Below, piece after piece: positions 8,831-14,860 of a DNA stretch of 64,000 nucleotides; the stretch's first letter is position 1, and each line of letters begins with the position of its first letter. The stretch comes from Burkholderiales bacterium (lineage in GTDB: Bacteria; Pseudomonadota; Gammaproteobacteria; Burkholderiales; Burkholderiaceae_E), in contig JAPLQF010000007.1 of the NCBI GenBank assembly GCA_026399875.1, positions 1 to 64,000 on the forward strand. The letters are read 5' to 3'. The notes under the pieces were generated by a model. That model was not told where the DNA came from. It was given only the letters and a program-made list of their open reading frames with translations, and searched no databases. A program made the translations under genes and the position numbers.

Positions 8831-8847
8831 CTGGCACGGTTTGTGCT
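8831..8847 (+). promoter_or_regulatory. sigma-54 (RpoN) promoter, -24/-12
   Basis: CTGGCACGGTTTGTGCT fits the RpoN consensus YTGGCACGRNNNTTGCW with a single mismatch (G for T in the -12 element). The invariant GG (8833-8834) and GC (8845-8846) are exactly ten bases apart. Transcription would begin near 8858, giving a leader of ~220 nt before the PEP-CTERM protein start at 9081. Sigma-54 control with PrsK/PrsR regulators is an established theme for PEP-CTERM/exosortase systems. Confidence 0.65.
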
Positions 8848-9080
8848 CAAGAAAATGGACTTTGACAACAAAGTGTCGCGTACAGCGTTTACAGCCCATG
8901 TGGCTGCGGCCTGCCTGCTGGCCTTCGGCGGCACGGTCTACACGACCACCATCGTCGGCGGCAGCATCGAGAATCAGGCGGTCCTTCGTAGAGTTTCACA
9001 TGCCTCTCATAAAAATCACGATTGAGTCACGCCGCATCACGATTTATAAAATGGCTAAAAACCCGTACCGGAGACGCTCT

Positions 9081-9983
9081 ATGACCGCGAATCGATCCAA
9101 ATCCCGCAGCACAATTCTTTCGAGCGTTTGCTTTGCGGCGCTCCTGTCTGTTGCCCTGCCGGCCAAGGCACTGGTCCTGACTTATAATTCTTGGGCGCCA
9201 GATTGGGACACGAGTGCGGCTACCGGCAATCCGAACCAGACTCGGTCACTGCCACTGCCAAAGGACGGTGGCGCTATCAGCGGCACCATGAGTGCAATAT
9301 TTATAGCTCTAGATAAGCATTTTGCCGGAACTGGAAATAATGGTAATCCGGTATGGACGCCCGTCGGTCAGTTCGGCTCAGACTCTCTTTGGCTCAGGCC
9401 TACGAATTCAGTGCCGCTGGGCCCGTACAGTCAGCGATTTGATTACACCCTGCCTTATGCTGCTGATCAGAGTACCTCCGTTCCCACCCACACATGGAAT
9501 AACACCTTCAGGCTGGAGAGGATTGGGAGCTTTTATCTCGATAATAGCAATGGAAGCACTTATCTCGATAACTACGCTGGCTGGGACTGGAAAAACTGCA
9601 TTTTCTGTGGCCCCGACAACTTGGTGAGCTTTACCGACACGCCCTTCTTCAACGGAACGGCGAGCTACGTGGGAACAAGCTACTTGCCGGAATATATTAA
9701 CTGTGTTGCGGTTGGATATTGCATTGGCGCATACACAACGAAATATGAAAGCTCTGCCATAAACATTAAGTTCGGATCGAGCGGCATCACGGGCACCATG
9801 AAATTCTCGACTGAACTAAATGAATATATGTATGCTAATGGTAATGGCGGCTTTAACGCGGGGGGGCAAATTATTCTGGAAATTCCCGACGGTCAAACGG
9901 GCGCTGTGCCGGCGCCAGCGGCGCTCAGCCTGCTGCTGACGGGTCTTGGCATACTCGGGCTGCAGCGCCGCCGGGCCGCGTAG
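9081..9983 (+). CDS. PEP-CTERM sorting domain protein
   Basis: A 300-residue secreted protein. It begins with a signal peptide (basic MTANRSKSRS, hydrophobic core to ~residue 31, cleavage near PAKA-L) and ends with a PEP-CTERM tripartite signal: VPAPAALS, a hydrophobic LLLTGLGILGL helix, and basic QRRRAA. This tail is recognised and cleaved by exosortase at the inner membrane for export to the cell surface or exopolysaccharide matrix. The body is rich in Asn, Gly, Tyr and Trp, has a CIFC pair, and belongs to no family I recognise. GGAGA precedes the ATG. Base composition is clearly more AT-rich than the neighbouring core genes, a sign of transfer. It lies between two attC sites but is transcribed opposite to the cassettes, from its own sigma-54-type promoter. 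No exosortase is encoded in this window. Confidence 0.88.
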   Translation: MTANRSKSRSTILSSVCFAALLSVALPAKALVLTYNSWAPDWDTSAATGNPNQTRSLPLPKDGGAISGTMSAIFIALDKHFAGTGNNGNPVWTPVGQFGSDSLWLRPTNSVPLGPYSQRFDYTLPYAADQSTSVPTHTWNNTFRLERIGSFYLDNSNGSTYLDNYAGWDWKNCIFCGPDNLVSFTDTPFFNGTASYVGTSYLPEYINCVAVGYCIGAYTTKYESSAINIKFGSSGITGTMKFSTELNEYMYANGNGGFNAGGQIILEIPDGQTGAVPAPAALSLLLTGLGILGLQRRRAA

Positions 9984-10003
9984 AGGGGGCCGGCATTTTT
10001 AGT

Positions 10004-10034
10004 ACCAGGCGTTACTTAAGCGTAACCCCTGGGT
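10004..10034 (+). terminator. hairpin after the PEP-CTERM gene
   Basis: ACCAGG and GTTAC on the left arm pair with GTAAC and CCTGGGT on the right arm around a TTAAGC loop, 20 bp past the stop codon. There is no T-run after it, so it is a weak terminator candidate. Confidence 0.4.
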
Positions 10035-10390
10035 TGATGGATGGCGCAGCCGCCAGCATTGCGCGCGCCACCGGGTTCTAATGACATTGCTGTGCTCGGA
10101 CCGGCTCACGGTGATACGGTCTTGTTCATCACTGCCGTCGTCAGCGCATCGGTGGGAGTCATCCGCCCAGACGGAGCAGCCGGATAGCAGCCGGTCATCG
10201 GTACCTGCTTCTGGCCGGTAAGCGCCTCCCACCAGCCTGCGGCGGCTGACAGCTAAACACCGCATAGCGGCCCTAAGGATGCGAAATTCCGGTGTGCGTC
10301 ACATAGCGGTCTGTCGATGTCCGGCAGCAACATCGGTATGCGACCCGAAGCGGAAGTTGGTTTAGGCGAATGAATCGCCCGAGAGCTGCC
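10035..10390. other. gene-free stretch inside the attC cluster
   Basis: About 355 bp between the PEP-CTERM gene and the attC at 10391. An 88-codon minus-strand frame (9999-10265) crosses it but has no ribosome binding site and no family match. It may be the remains of a non-coding or decayed cassette. Confidence 0.4.
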
Positions 10391-10457
10391 GTTCAACGCA
10401 GAGTTAACCGGGCCTGGTGGCCTGCCGTTGGTGCTCCGGTTGAACGACCAGTTAGGC
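10391..10457 (-). other. attC site (67 bp)
   Basis: The plus strand runs from GTTCAAC (10391-10397) to GTTAGGC (10451-10457). Read on the minus strand this is GCCTAAC, then GTCGTTCAACCGG, a variable centre, CCGGTTAACTC and GTTGAAC: the R''-L''-L'-R' order of integron attC sites with pairing arms (GTTCAACCGG against CCGGTTAAC). The TAA stop of the flavoprotein cassette lies inside the GCCTAAC core, as is common for cassettes. Confidence 0.88.
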
Positions 10458-11006
10458 ATCACCTTCATCCAACGCGATGAGCCCGTCGATGCTCCTTGTG
10501 TTCTTGTCAAGCCGATAGCTTGGAAGAGCGGCGGTGCCCTTTGTTGCCGCCCAGCGGGCCATTGCGTCGCGATCTTCCTTGAAGTCCATTCTCGGAACTG
10601 CATAGCCGCAGGAGTCGCTGATTCTTGTCAGGTCAACCACGATGACAGATCGAGGGGCCGCGTGGGAGGGGAACTTGCTGCACCAGTTGGTCCAGTCGGG
10701 CGAGGTCTTTGTCACCACTGTGCCCCTGCCATGAAGGCGCACGATCTTTGGTGGTCCAGAGAAGGCGAAGAACATCAGAACGATTCTTCCGTTCTCGCGC
10801 ACGTGCGCGATCGTCTCTGCGCCGCTACCGGTCACGTCAAGGTAGGCCACCTGCCGAGGGGTGACTATGCGCAGACAGTCCAGGCCCTTTGGCGACGTGT
10901 TGACATGGCCGTCTCCTGTCAATGGTGCCGAGGCAACAAAGAACATGTGCTGCTGAGTCATCCAAGCTGAGAGTTCAGGCGTGATAATTTCGTAGAGTTT
11001 TCCCAT
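10452..11006 (-). CDS. pyridoxamine 5'-phosphate oxidase-like FMN-binding protein (cassette)
   Basis: A 184-residue protein of the flavin split-barrel superfamily. MFFVASAPLTGDGHVNTSPKG near residues 21-41 and the following AYLDVTGSGAETIAHVRENGRI are typical of the putative PPOX group that binds FMN or a related cofactor. These proteins differ from true PdxH and their reactions are mostly unknown. The gene is the whole of one integron cassette: it starts ~33 bp from the attC at 11039-11097 and ends in the core of the attC at 10391-10457. Members of this family are often found as cassette genes. Expression in a cassette array normally depends on an upstream promoter, and none is obvious here. 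Confidence 0.85.
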   Translation of the reverse strand: MGKLYEIITPELSAWMTQQHMFFVASAPLTGDGHVNTSPKGLDCLRIVTPRQVAYLDVTGSGAETIAHVRENGRIVLMFFAFSGPPKIVRLHGRGTVVTKTSPDWTNWCSKFPSHAAPRSVIVVDLTRISDSCGYAVPRMDFKEDRDAMARWAATKGTAALPSYRLDKNTRSIDGLIALDEGDA

Positions 11007-11038
11007 GACGCTTCGACGGTTGATGAGTTGTTTGTGAT

Positions 11039-11097
11039 GCCTAACGTGGAGCTAAGGGGCTGCGCGCTTTTCCGCAGTCCCGCTTGAGGGGTTAGGC
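11039..11097 (-). other. attC site (59 bp)
   Basis: Bounded by GCCTAAC (11039-11045) and GTTAGGC (11091-11097), exactly the classical 59-base-element length. On the minus strand it reads GCCTAACCCCTCAAGCGGGA, a short centre containing the self-complementary pair CTGCG/CGCAG, then CCCCTTAGCTCCACGTTAGGC split as L' and R'. The SGNH hydrolase stop codon TAA is in the core. Confidence 0.93.
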
Positions 11098-11814
11098 GGC
11101 ACTGCGCGGCGCCACGCTGAGAATCTGTTCCGCGACAAGGTGAGCCCAGTGTTGGTACTGGCTCTTTCCAGGATGAAACCTGTCATGCGCCATCTCACTT
11201 GCCTTCGCCCAGGCCAAGGATACGAATCGGATGTTCCCATGCTCCTTGCTCAAAGCTTGCAGGGCTGAGTCCAGTCGTTTGGCGCATTGACCAAGGTACC
11301 AGCGAAGTGGTTGGGGAGCAGCTGGAAGGATGTGCAGAGGAGGAAGACCAGAGACGACGGCGGCAGTCGCGCCTGTGCGCTGTGCGACTACGCTCAGGAG
11401 TTCTTTGTAGTCGCGTATGAATCGGCTGGCGCTGTTCTGTGATGTAACGTCATTGACGCCGAGCGTAGAAATCACGACGTCGGCCGGTGAAGAGGGATGC
11501 GCTTTGACAAGTTCGATCGCTTCCCGAGTATTCGCTCCTGACTTGGTGATGAGTTCCCACCGGACGCTGTTGCGTGACGCCGCCGATACGCGCTCGGCAG
11601 TTTGCTGCGCGAGGGCTTCGTGCTGCCAATCCACTCCAACACCGGCAGCGGAGGAGTCTCCCACGAAAAGCAGACGCAAAGGCTCAGTGCCTTCTACTTC
11701 GATAAGGCCCGATCTATCTCCATCAGCTTCTGGCAGACGAAGGGCGGTCTTGCGAAGGTGCCTGCCTTGCAGAAGCAGCGCGGGAGCGAGGATTACTTTG
11801 TAGAGTGGGAGCAT
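11092..11814 (-). CDS. SGNH/GDSL-family hydrolase (cassette)
   Basis: A 240-residue SGNH hydrolase. Block I is LLFVGDSSAAGVGV with the nucleophile serine in GDS. The glycine of block II is in ITKSGANTREA, block III is STLGVNDVT, and block V is MAHDRFHPGKSQY with the Asp-x-x-His pair. The family includes esterases, lipases and acyl-transfer enzymes acting on carbohydrate or lipid esters. The N-terminal ~20 residues (YKVILAPALLLQGRHLRK) are moderately hydrophobic and may be a weak membrane anchor. It fills one cassette between the attC sites 11835-11948 and 11039-11097, and its stop lies in the attC core. The substrate is unknown. Confidence 0.85.
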   Translation of the reverse strand: MLPLYKVILAPALLLQGRHLRKTALRLPEADGDRSGLIEVEGTEPLRLLFVGDSSAAGVGVDWQHEALAQQTAERVSAASRNSVRWELITKSGANTREAIELVKAHPSSPADVVISTLGVNDVTSQNSASRFIRDYKELLSVVAQRTGATAAVVSGLPPLHILPAAPQPLRWYLGQCAKRLDSALQALSKEHGNIRFVSLAWAKASEMAHDRFHPGKSQYQHWAHLVAEQILSVAPRSAA

Positions 11815-11834
11815 AGGAAAGGGTTGTTTGTGCC

Positions 11835-11948
11835 GCCTAACGTTTTAGCTAACCGGCGCATTGTGGCAAGGCTCGAACCTTCGCAAACTGTAGTGGTCGG
11901 CAAATTGCCGGCTTGCCGCAATGCGTCCGGTTGAGTAAAGCGTTAGGC
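11835..11948 (-). other. attC site (114 bp)
   Basis: GCCTAAC (11835-11841) and GTTAGGC (11942-11948) bound a strongly self-complementary segment. The centre GGCGCATTGTGGCAAG pairs with CTTGCCGCAATGCGTC, and GTTTTAGCTAACCGG pairs with CCGGTTGAGTAAAGC. It is a long attC of the kind common in environmental chromosomal integrons. Confidence 0.92.
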
Positions 11949-11952
11949 CCCG

Positions 11953-12870
11953 TTATCGGTTCGGTGGTACTTCGATGGATGGTTTTGCCTCCATTGCCTG
12001 CTTGGCGATTGAATATAGAAAGTCCACTCTTTTTTCCGTTGGCAGATATGAACCGTAGAGCCCAAGCATCCTTGTGATTGGGCCCCGGTTTGCCGTGTCA
12101 AGCTTCCGTATGGCTGACGCTGCATCGTCTGGGTTATATCCCGCCGCTAGGAAAAGTTTCATTCCTAGTTCGTCGGCGTCGCTTTCCATTTGCGCTCGAC
12201 TGAGCTTATCCGGAACATGCTGAAGAATGACATGCGCCATTTCGTGGGCAACAATGAAAGCTAATTCGCCGTCATCGGAAAGCAACCGACTAATGCCAGA
12301 TTCGAATGAGATTGTGTTTCCGCCGGCAAATGCACTCGACTTCTCGTTTGGGACGATATTGATTTTAATCTTACAGGTCAGTTCCGCAGTCAATTCCAGC
12401 GTGTGTTCGTCCTCGGCTCTACGCACCTTTAAGGTGAGACGAGATTGATTGGCTTTGGCATCTGAGAGATTTTTAAGAAAAACATTTTGTTCCCGGATCT
12501 GTTCGGGCCAAATATCGCCATTCACAGAGAGGATTGCGTCATTAACTTGCAGTCCGGCAAGCTTTGCAGGTCCTTTTGGGTTTACATGGATTACGGTCGG
12601 GGCGGAATTTATGGTAAACGCTGCGGCCCAAATAGTCCGCACCTCGGGAGAAATTTCGCTGTTGACTGAAAGGTGAGAAAACCCGTAAGTGAGGCTTCTT
12701 TCTTTGCAAACATGGATGTTGGCCTTAGAGATGTTATCTGTAATTGAAACCACTCTAAAAAGTGCGTCATATGTCTGGCGCAATGATTCTGATGATGCTT
12801 GCCCGTAAGCAGATGTAGCCACGGCAGCCAGGACAGCCAGGGCCGCGATAGAAAGCAGGTTACGTTTCAT
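11953..12870 (-). CDS. PDZ-containing M48-type metallopeptidase (cassette)
   Basis: A 305-residue secreted or periplasmic zinc protease. It has a signal peptide (MKRNLLSIAALAVLAAVATSA), then a PDZ-like domain (VNPKGPAKLAGLQVNDAILS near residues ~103-122), then the catalytic motif VAHEMAHVILQH (HExxH) and the third-ligand helix ESDADELGMKLFLAAGY. M48 enzymes cleave misfolded or outer-membrane-associated proteins, and a PDZ before the catalytic part resembles BepA/LoiP-like or YcaL-like arrangements only loosely. ATG at 12870 is preferred to a longer frame because it starts the signal peptide; the longer frame runs into the attC. The coding sequence is more AT-rich than the core genome. It lies between attC sites 12883-12993 and 11835-11948. 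Confidence 0.85.
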   Translation of the reverse strand: MKRNLLSIAALAVLAAVATSAYGQASSESLRQTYDALFRVVSITDNISKANIHVCKERSLTYGFSHLSVNSEISPEVRTIWAAAFTINSAPTVIHVNPKGPAKLAGLQVNDAILSVNGDIWPEQIREQNVFLKNLSDAKANQSRLTLKVRRAEDEHTLELTAELTCKIKINIVPNEKSSAFAGGNTISFESGISRLLSDDGELAFIVAHEMAHVILQHVPDKLSRAQMESDADELGMKLFLAAGYNPDDAASAIRKLDTANRGPITRMLGLYGSYLPTEKRVDFLYSIAKQAMEAKPSIEVPPNR

Positions 12871-12882
12871 TTTGTTTACGAG

Positions 12883-12993
12883 GCCTAACGCAAAAGTTGA
12901 ACGGCGGCCTGTAATGGCCTGCGTGGAGTGGACCATTCGCAGGCCGCGGAGCGCCAGCTTGTACAAGCCGTCCGCTCCAACATTAAGTTAGAA
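12883..12993 (-). other. attC site (111 bp)
   Basis: The left core is GCCTAAC (12883-12889). The right core is GTTAGAA (12987-12993), one base from consensus. GGCGGCCTGTAATGG and GGCCTGCG pair with CGCAGGCCGCGGAGCG in the centre. It ends one base before the TGA of the fosX-like gene. Confidence 0.85.
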
Positions 12994-12994
12994 A

Positions 12995-13396
12995 TCACCG
13001 CGCATACCTTTCCAGTCGCTCTTGAAGCGTACCGCTGTGCAGTTCAAACAAGTTGTCGTCAAAGTCGTAGAAGTACAGCGAGCGTCCCTCTCCCTCCACC
13101 CTCGGACGAGGCGGCTTTACCTCGACCCCGGCCGAAATCAAGCGGCTCTCGTAAAACTCGAGTTCATCTTCGTCGACCGCGAACGCGACATGGCGATAGG
13201 AACGCCCTACCGGTTCGCCCTGCATGAACGCCAGCCACACACCACCGAGCAAAAGGAACTTCTCACGCGACAGGGAAAACTGGCGATCCCCGCTGTCGTA
13301 CACCTCTGAAGCGTCAAGTGCCAAGCGGAACAATTCCGAAGTGCGATCGACGTCACGAACAATGAAGGTAAGGTGACTGACGCCTCGGATTGCCAT
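12995..13396 (-). CDS. fosX: FosX-like fosfomycin epoxide hydrolase (cassette)
   Basis: A 133-residue vicinal-oxygen-chelate protein that matches the FosX group closely along its length. Key pieces are GVSHLTFIVRD, SGDRQFSLSREKFLLLGG, YRHVAFAV, and the near-diagnostic C-terminal GEGRSLYFYDFDDNLFELH. By alignment with the known Listeria enzyme, metal ligands H8, H69 and E118 and the catalytic glutamate (E45 here) are all present. FosX uses Mn2+ to add water to the fosfomycin epoxide in the cytoplasm, unlike FosA/FosB, which use thiols. The related FosA-type potassium loop is absent. It sits in an integron cassette between the attC at 12883-12993 and a half attC at 13401-13424. Activity depends on expression, and no promoter was identified. 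Confidence 0.88.
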   Translation of the reverse strand: MAIRGVSHLTFIVRDVDRTSELFRLALDASEVYDSGDRQFSLSREKFLLLGGVWLAFMQGEPVGRSYRHVAFAVDEDELEFYESRLISAGVEVKPPRPRVEGEGRSLYFYDFDDNLFELHSGTLQERLERYAR

Positions 13397-13400
13397 GTGA

Positions 13401-13424
13401 GTTTTAACGTTCGAGCTAAGCAGG
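13401..13424 (-). other. half attC site (R'-L' arm only)
   Basis: GTTTTAACGTTCGAGCTAAG and the following CAGG resemble the R'-L' arm of the neighbouring attC sites (AACGTGGAGCTAAGGGG at 11043, AACGTTTTAGCTAACCGG at 11839). The matching R''-L'' arm with GTTAGGC is missing; the acetyltransferase stop follows almost at once. The site is probably a deletion product. Confidence 0.5.
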
Positions 13425-13431
13425 CGACGAC

Positions 13432-13890
13432 TCAGCTGCTGGCTGGGAACCGGTGATACATGAAAAACTGTGCATCCCTGCTCCAGCCTTGTGCCTCGTA
13501 AAGCGCTTGGCCCGCTGTATTTCCGATATCGACATTCAGAGTGACCCGAGCTGCGCCATGGCTCCAGGCATGGCTCTCGACTGCTAAGAGCAACTGCGAG
13601 CCAGTCCCCTTGCGTCGGCCACTCTCATGGACGAACAGGTCGTTCAGGATGAACACTCTGGCGAGGGCGGTAGAGGAGTAGGTGGGATAAAGCTGTGCAA
13701 ACCCCACGGGAGCAACCCCTTCTGATGCCAGAAAGACAACAGACTCGCCGTGATCAAACCTTGCTTGAAGGAAAGCGGCTGCGGCTGGAAGGTCGCTGTC
13801 CTTGCCTTGGAACACTCGGTACTGATTGAACAGTTGCGAGAGCGCTTCGAGATCTGAGAAGACGGCCTGACGAACGGTGATGTTGCTCAT
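13432..13890 (-). CDS. GNAT-family N-acetyltransferase (cassette)
   Basis: A 152-residue GNAT protein. It begins ITVRQAVFSDLEALSQLFNQYR and has the acetyl-CoA binding motif A as FVHESGRRKGTGSQLLLAVE (R/Q-x-x-G-x-G/A type) near residues ~92-111. The final motif B region is NTAGQALYEAQGW. GNAT enzymes move acetyl groups to amines of small molecules, antibiotics or proteins; this one cannot be assigned. It carries on the run of minus-strand cassette genes. The 3' end meets a truncated attC, so the last codons (RFPASS) may have been altered by recombination. Confidence 0.85.
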   Translation of the reverse strand: MSNITVRQAVFSDLEALSQLFNQYRVFQGKDSDLPAAAAFLQARFDHGESVVFLASEGVAPVGFAQLYPTYSSTALARVFILNDLFVHESGRRKGTGSQLLLAVESHAWSHGAARVTLNVDIGNTAGQALYEAQGWSRDAQFFMYHRFPASS

Positions 13891-13930
13891 GCGCTTTGGT
13901 GCCGAGTTTGGCGCTGGGTGTGTTTGTGGG

Positions 13931-14000
13931 GCCTAACGTGTTTTAGGAGACAGGAACTGCTGCATAACGCCGGTGCAGTCTCTCTAACATCGTAGCCCGA
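13931..14000 (-). other. degenerate attC site at the array edge
   Basis: GCCTAAC (13931-13937) is followed by GTGTTTTAGGAGAC and a hairpin centre where ACTGC pairs with GCAGT and GGAGA with TCTCT, ending TCTCTAAC (13990s). The outer GTTAGGC core expected on the right is missing. It is the rightmost attC-like element, next to the yqiA gene. Confidence 0.6.
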
Positions 14001-14090
14001 CGCACGCGCAAGTGGTTGTGGCATCGTTGCTTCCCCCCGATCGACCGGGTTTGCATTCAGTACAAAATTTCTCGTCAAGTCCGGACTTTG

Positions 14091-14825
14091 TTACATCTGG
14101 CCTTGCCCAGTGCCGGCCACTAGGAGCGTACATGCCGCCATCTCTAGGGGGCCGTTGCCACTCCGCGATAACCTGCGGCTGACACTGAATACCCTTAGCG
14201 GCCTTTGGCCAGCGTCTGCCCCTGGCCGGGACGAGCCATAGGGAACCGCCAGGCGACGGCCCGCTACATCAGCGAAACCGAGGACCGTGTCAAGGTAAAC
14301 GGCGAAATCCGACAGCCCATGGTCGCTGCCCTCGATCACGATCTGGCGAGCGCCCGGGTAAAACGCCACCATCTCGCGCCAGTCGAGCAGTTCGTCACCG
14401 GTCGCCGCAATCAGCAGATAGCGCTCAGGGCGGGTGATCGCCTGCACCTGCAGGCTCGCCAGCTCGTCCAGATGGGACGGCAGCAGCTCGAATGACTGCG
14501 ACGGATCGTGAAACTGCGTCTGAGTGCCGAGGTATTTCGCCAGGCCGCTAGCCGGACGGGTGGCCGGGTTGAGCAGCACCGCGCGACAGCCATGACGCTC
14601 GGCCAGCCAGGTGGCATAGCACCCCCCCAGCGAACTGCCGATCAGGGTGTCTCCTGGGCCGGGCGCAAATCGGGACTCGATCAGATCGATCGCGGCGCGC
14701 GGAGACACCGGCAGCTGCGGGCAGGCAAACTCGTTCGCGCGACCGAGCTCACGCAGGCGGTCGGCGAGCAGTCTCGCCTTGAAGGACGACGGCGATGAGC
14801 GAAAGCCGTGCAGGTAGATCAGCAC
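14091..14825 (-). CDS. yqiA: YqiA/YcfP-family alpha/beta hydrolase with foreign C-terminus
   Basis: A small esterase of the UPF0227/YqiA type. It starts MLIYLHGFRSSPSSFKA and has the nucleophile elbow GSSLGGCYATWLAE (serine ~residue 75), an acid residue in AATGDELLDW and the histidine in IEGSDHGLSDF. The family length is ~190 residues. Here the recognisable domain ends near residue 188 (LDTVLGFADVA) and ~55 unrelated, basic residues follow up to the stop at 14091. This suggests that the native 3' end was replaced when accessory DNA joined at about 14250-14270. The catalytic residues are all present, so it may still fold. It lies 36 bp downstream of mpl in the same direction. Confidence 0.85.
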   Translation of the reverse strand: MLIYLHGFRSSPSSFKARLLADRLRELGRANEFACPQLPVSPRAAIDLIESRFAPGPGDTLIGSSLGGCYATWLAERHGCRAVLLNPATRPASGLAKYLGTQTQFHDPSQSFELLPSHLDELASLQVQAITRPERYLLIAATGDELLDWREMVAFYPGARQIVIEGSDHGLSDFAVYLDTVLGFADVAGRRLAVPYGSSRPGADAGQRPLRVFSVSRRLSRSGNGPLEMAACTLLVAGTGQGQM

Positions 14826-14860
14826 GATGCGTTCAGCAGGAGGCGCTCATCACGCGGCGT

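Noticed and set aside
8843-9025. 60-codon plus-strand frame with a hydrophobic middle, just after the sigma-54 promoter
   Set aside because: Its start precedes the predicted transcription start (~8858), and no ribosome binding site is present.
9999-10265. 88-codon minus-strand frame
   Set aside because: No ribosome binding site, no family similarity, overlaps the hairpin after the PEP-CTERM gene.
13887-14078. 63-codon minus-strand frame
   Set aside because: It lies across a degenerate attC and the start of the acetyltransferase gene and has no coding signs.
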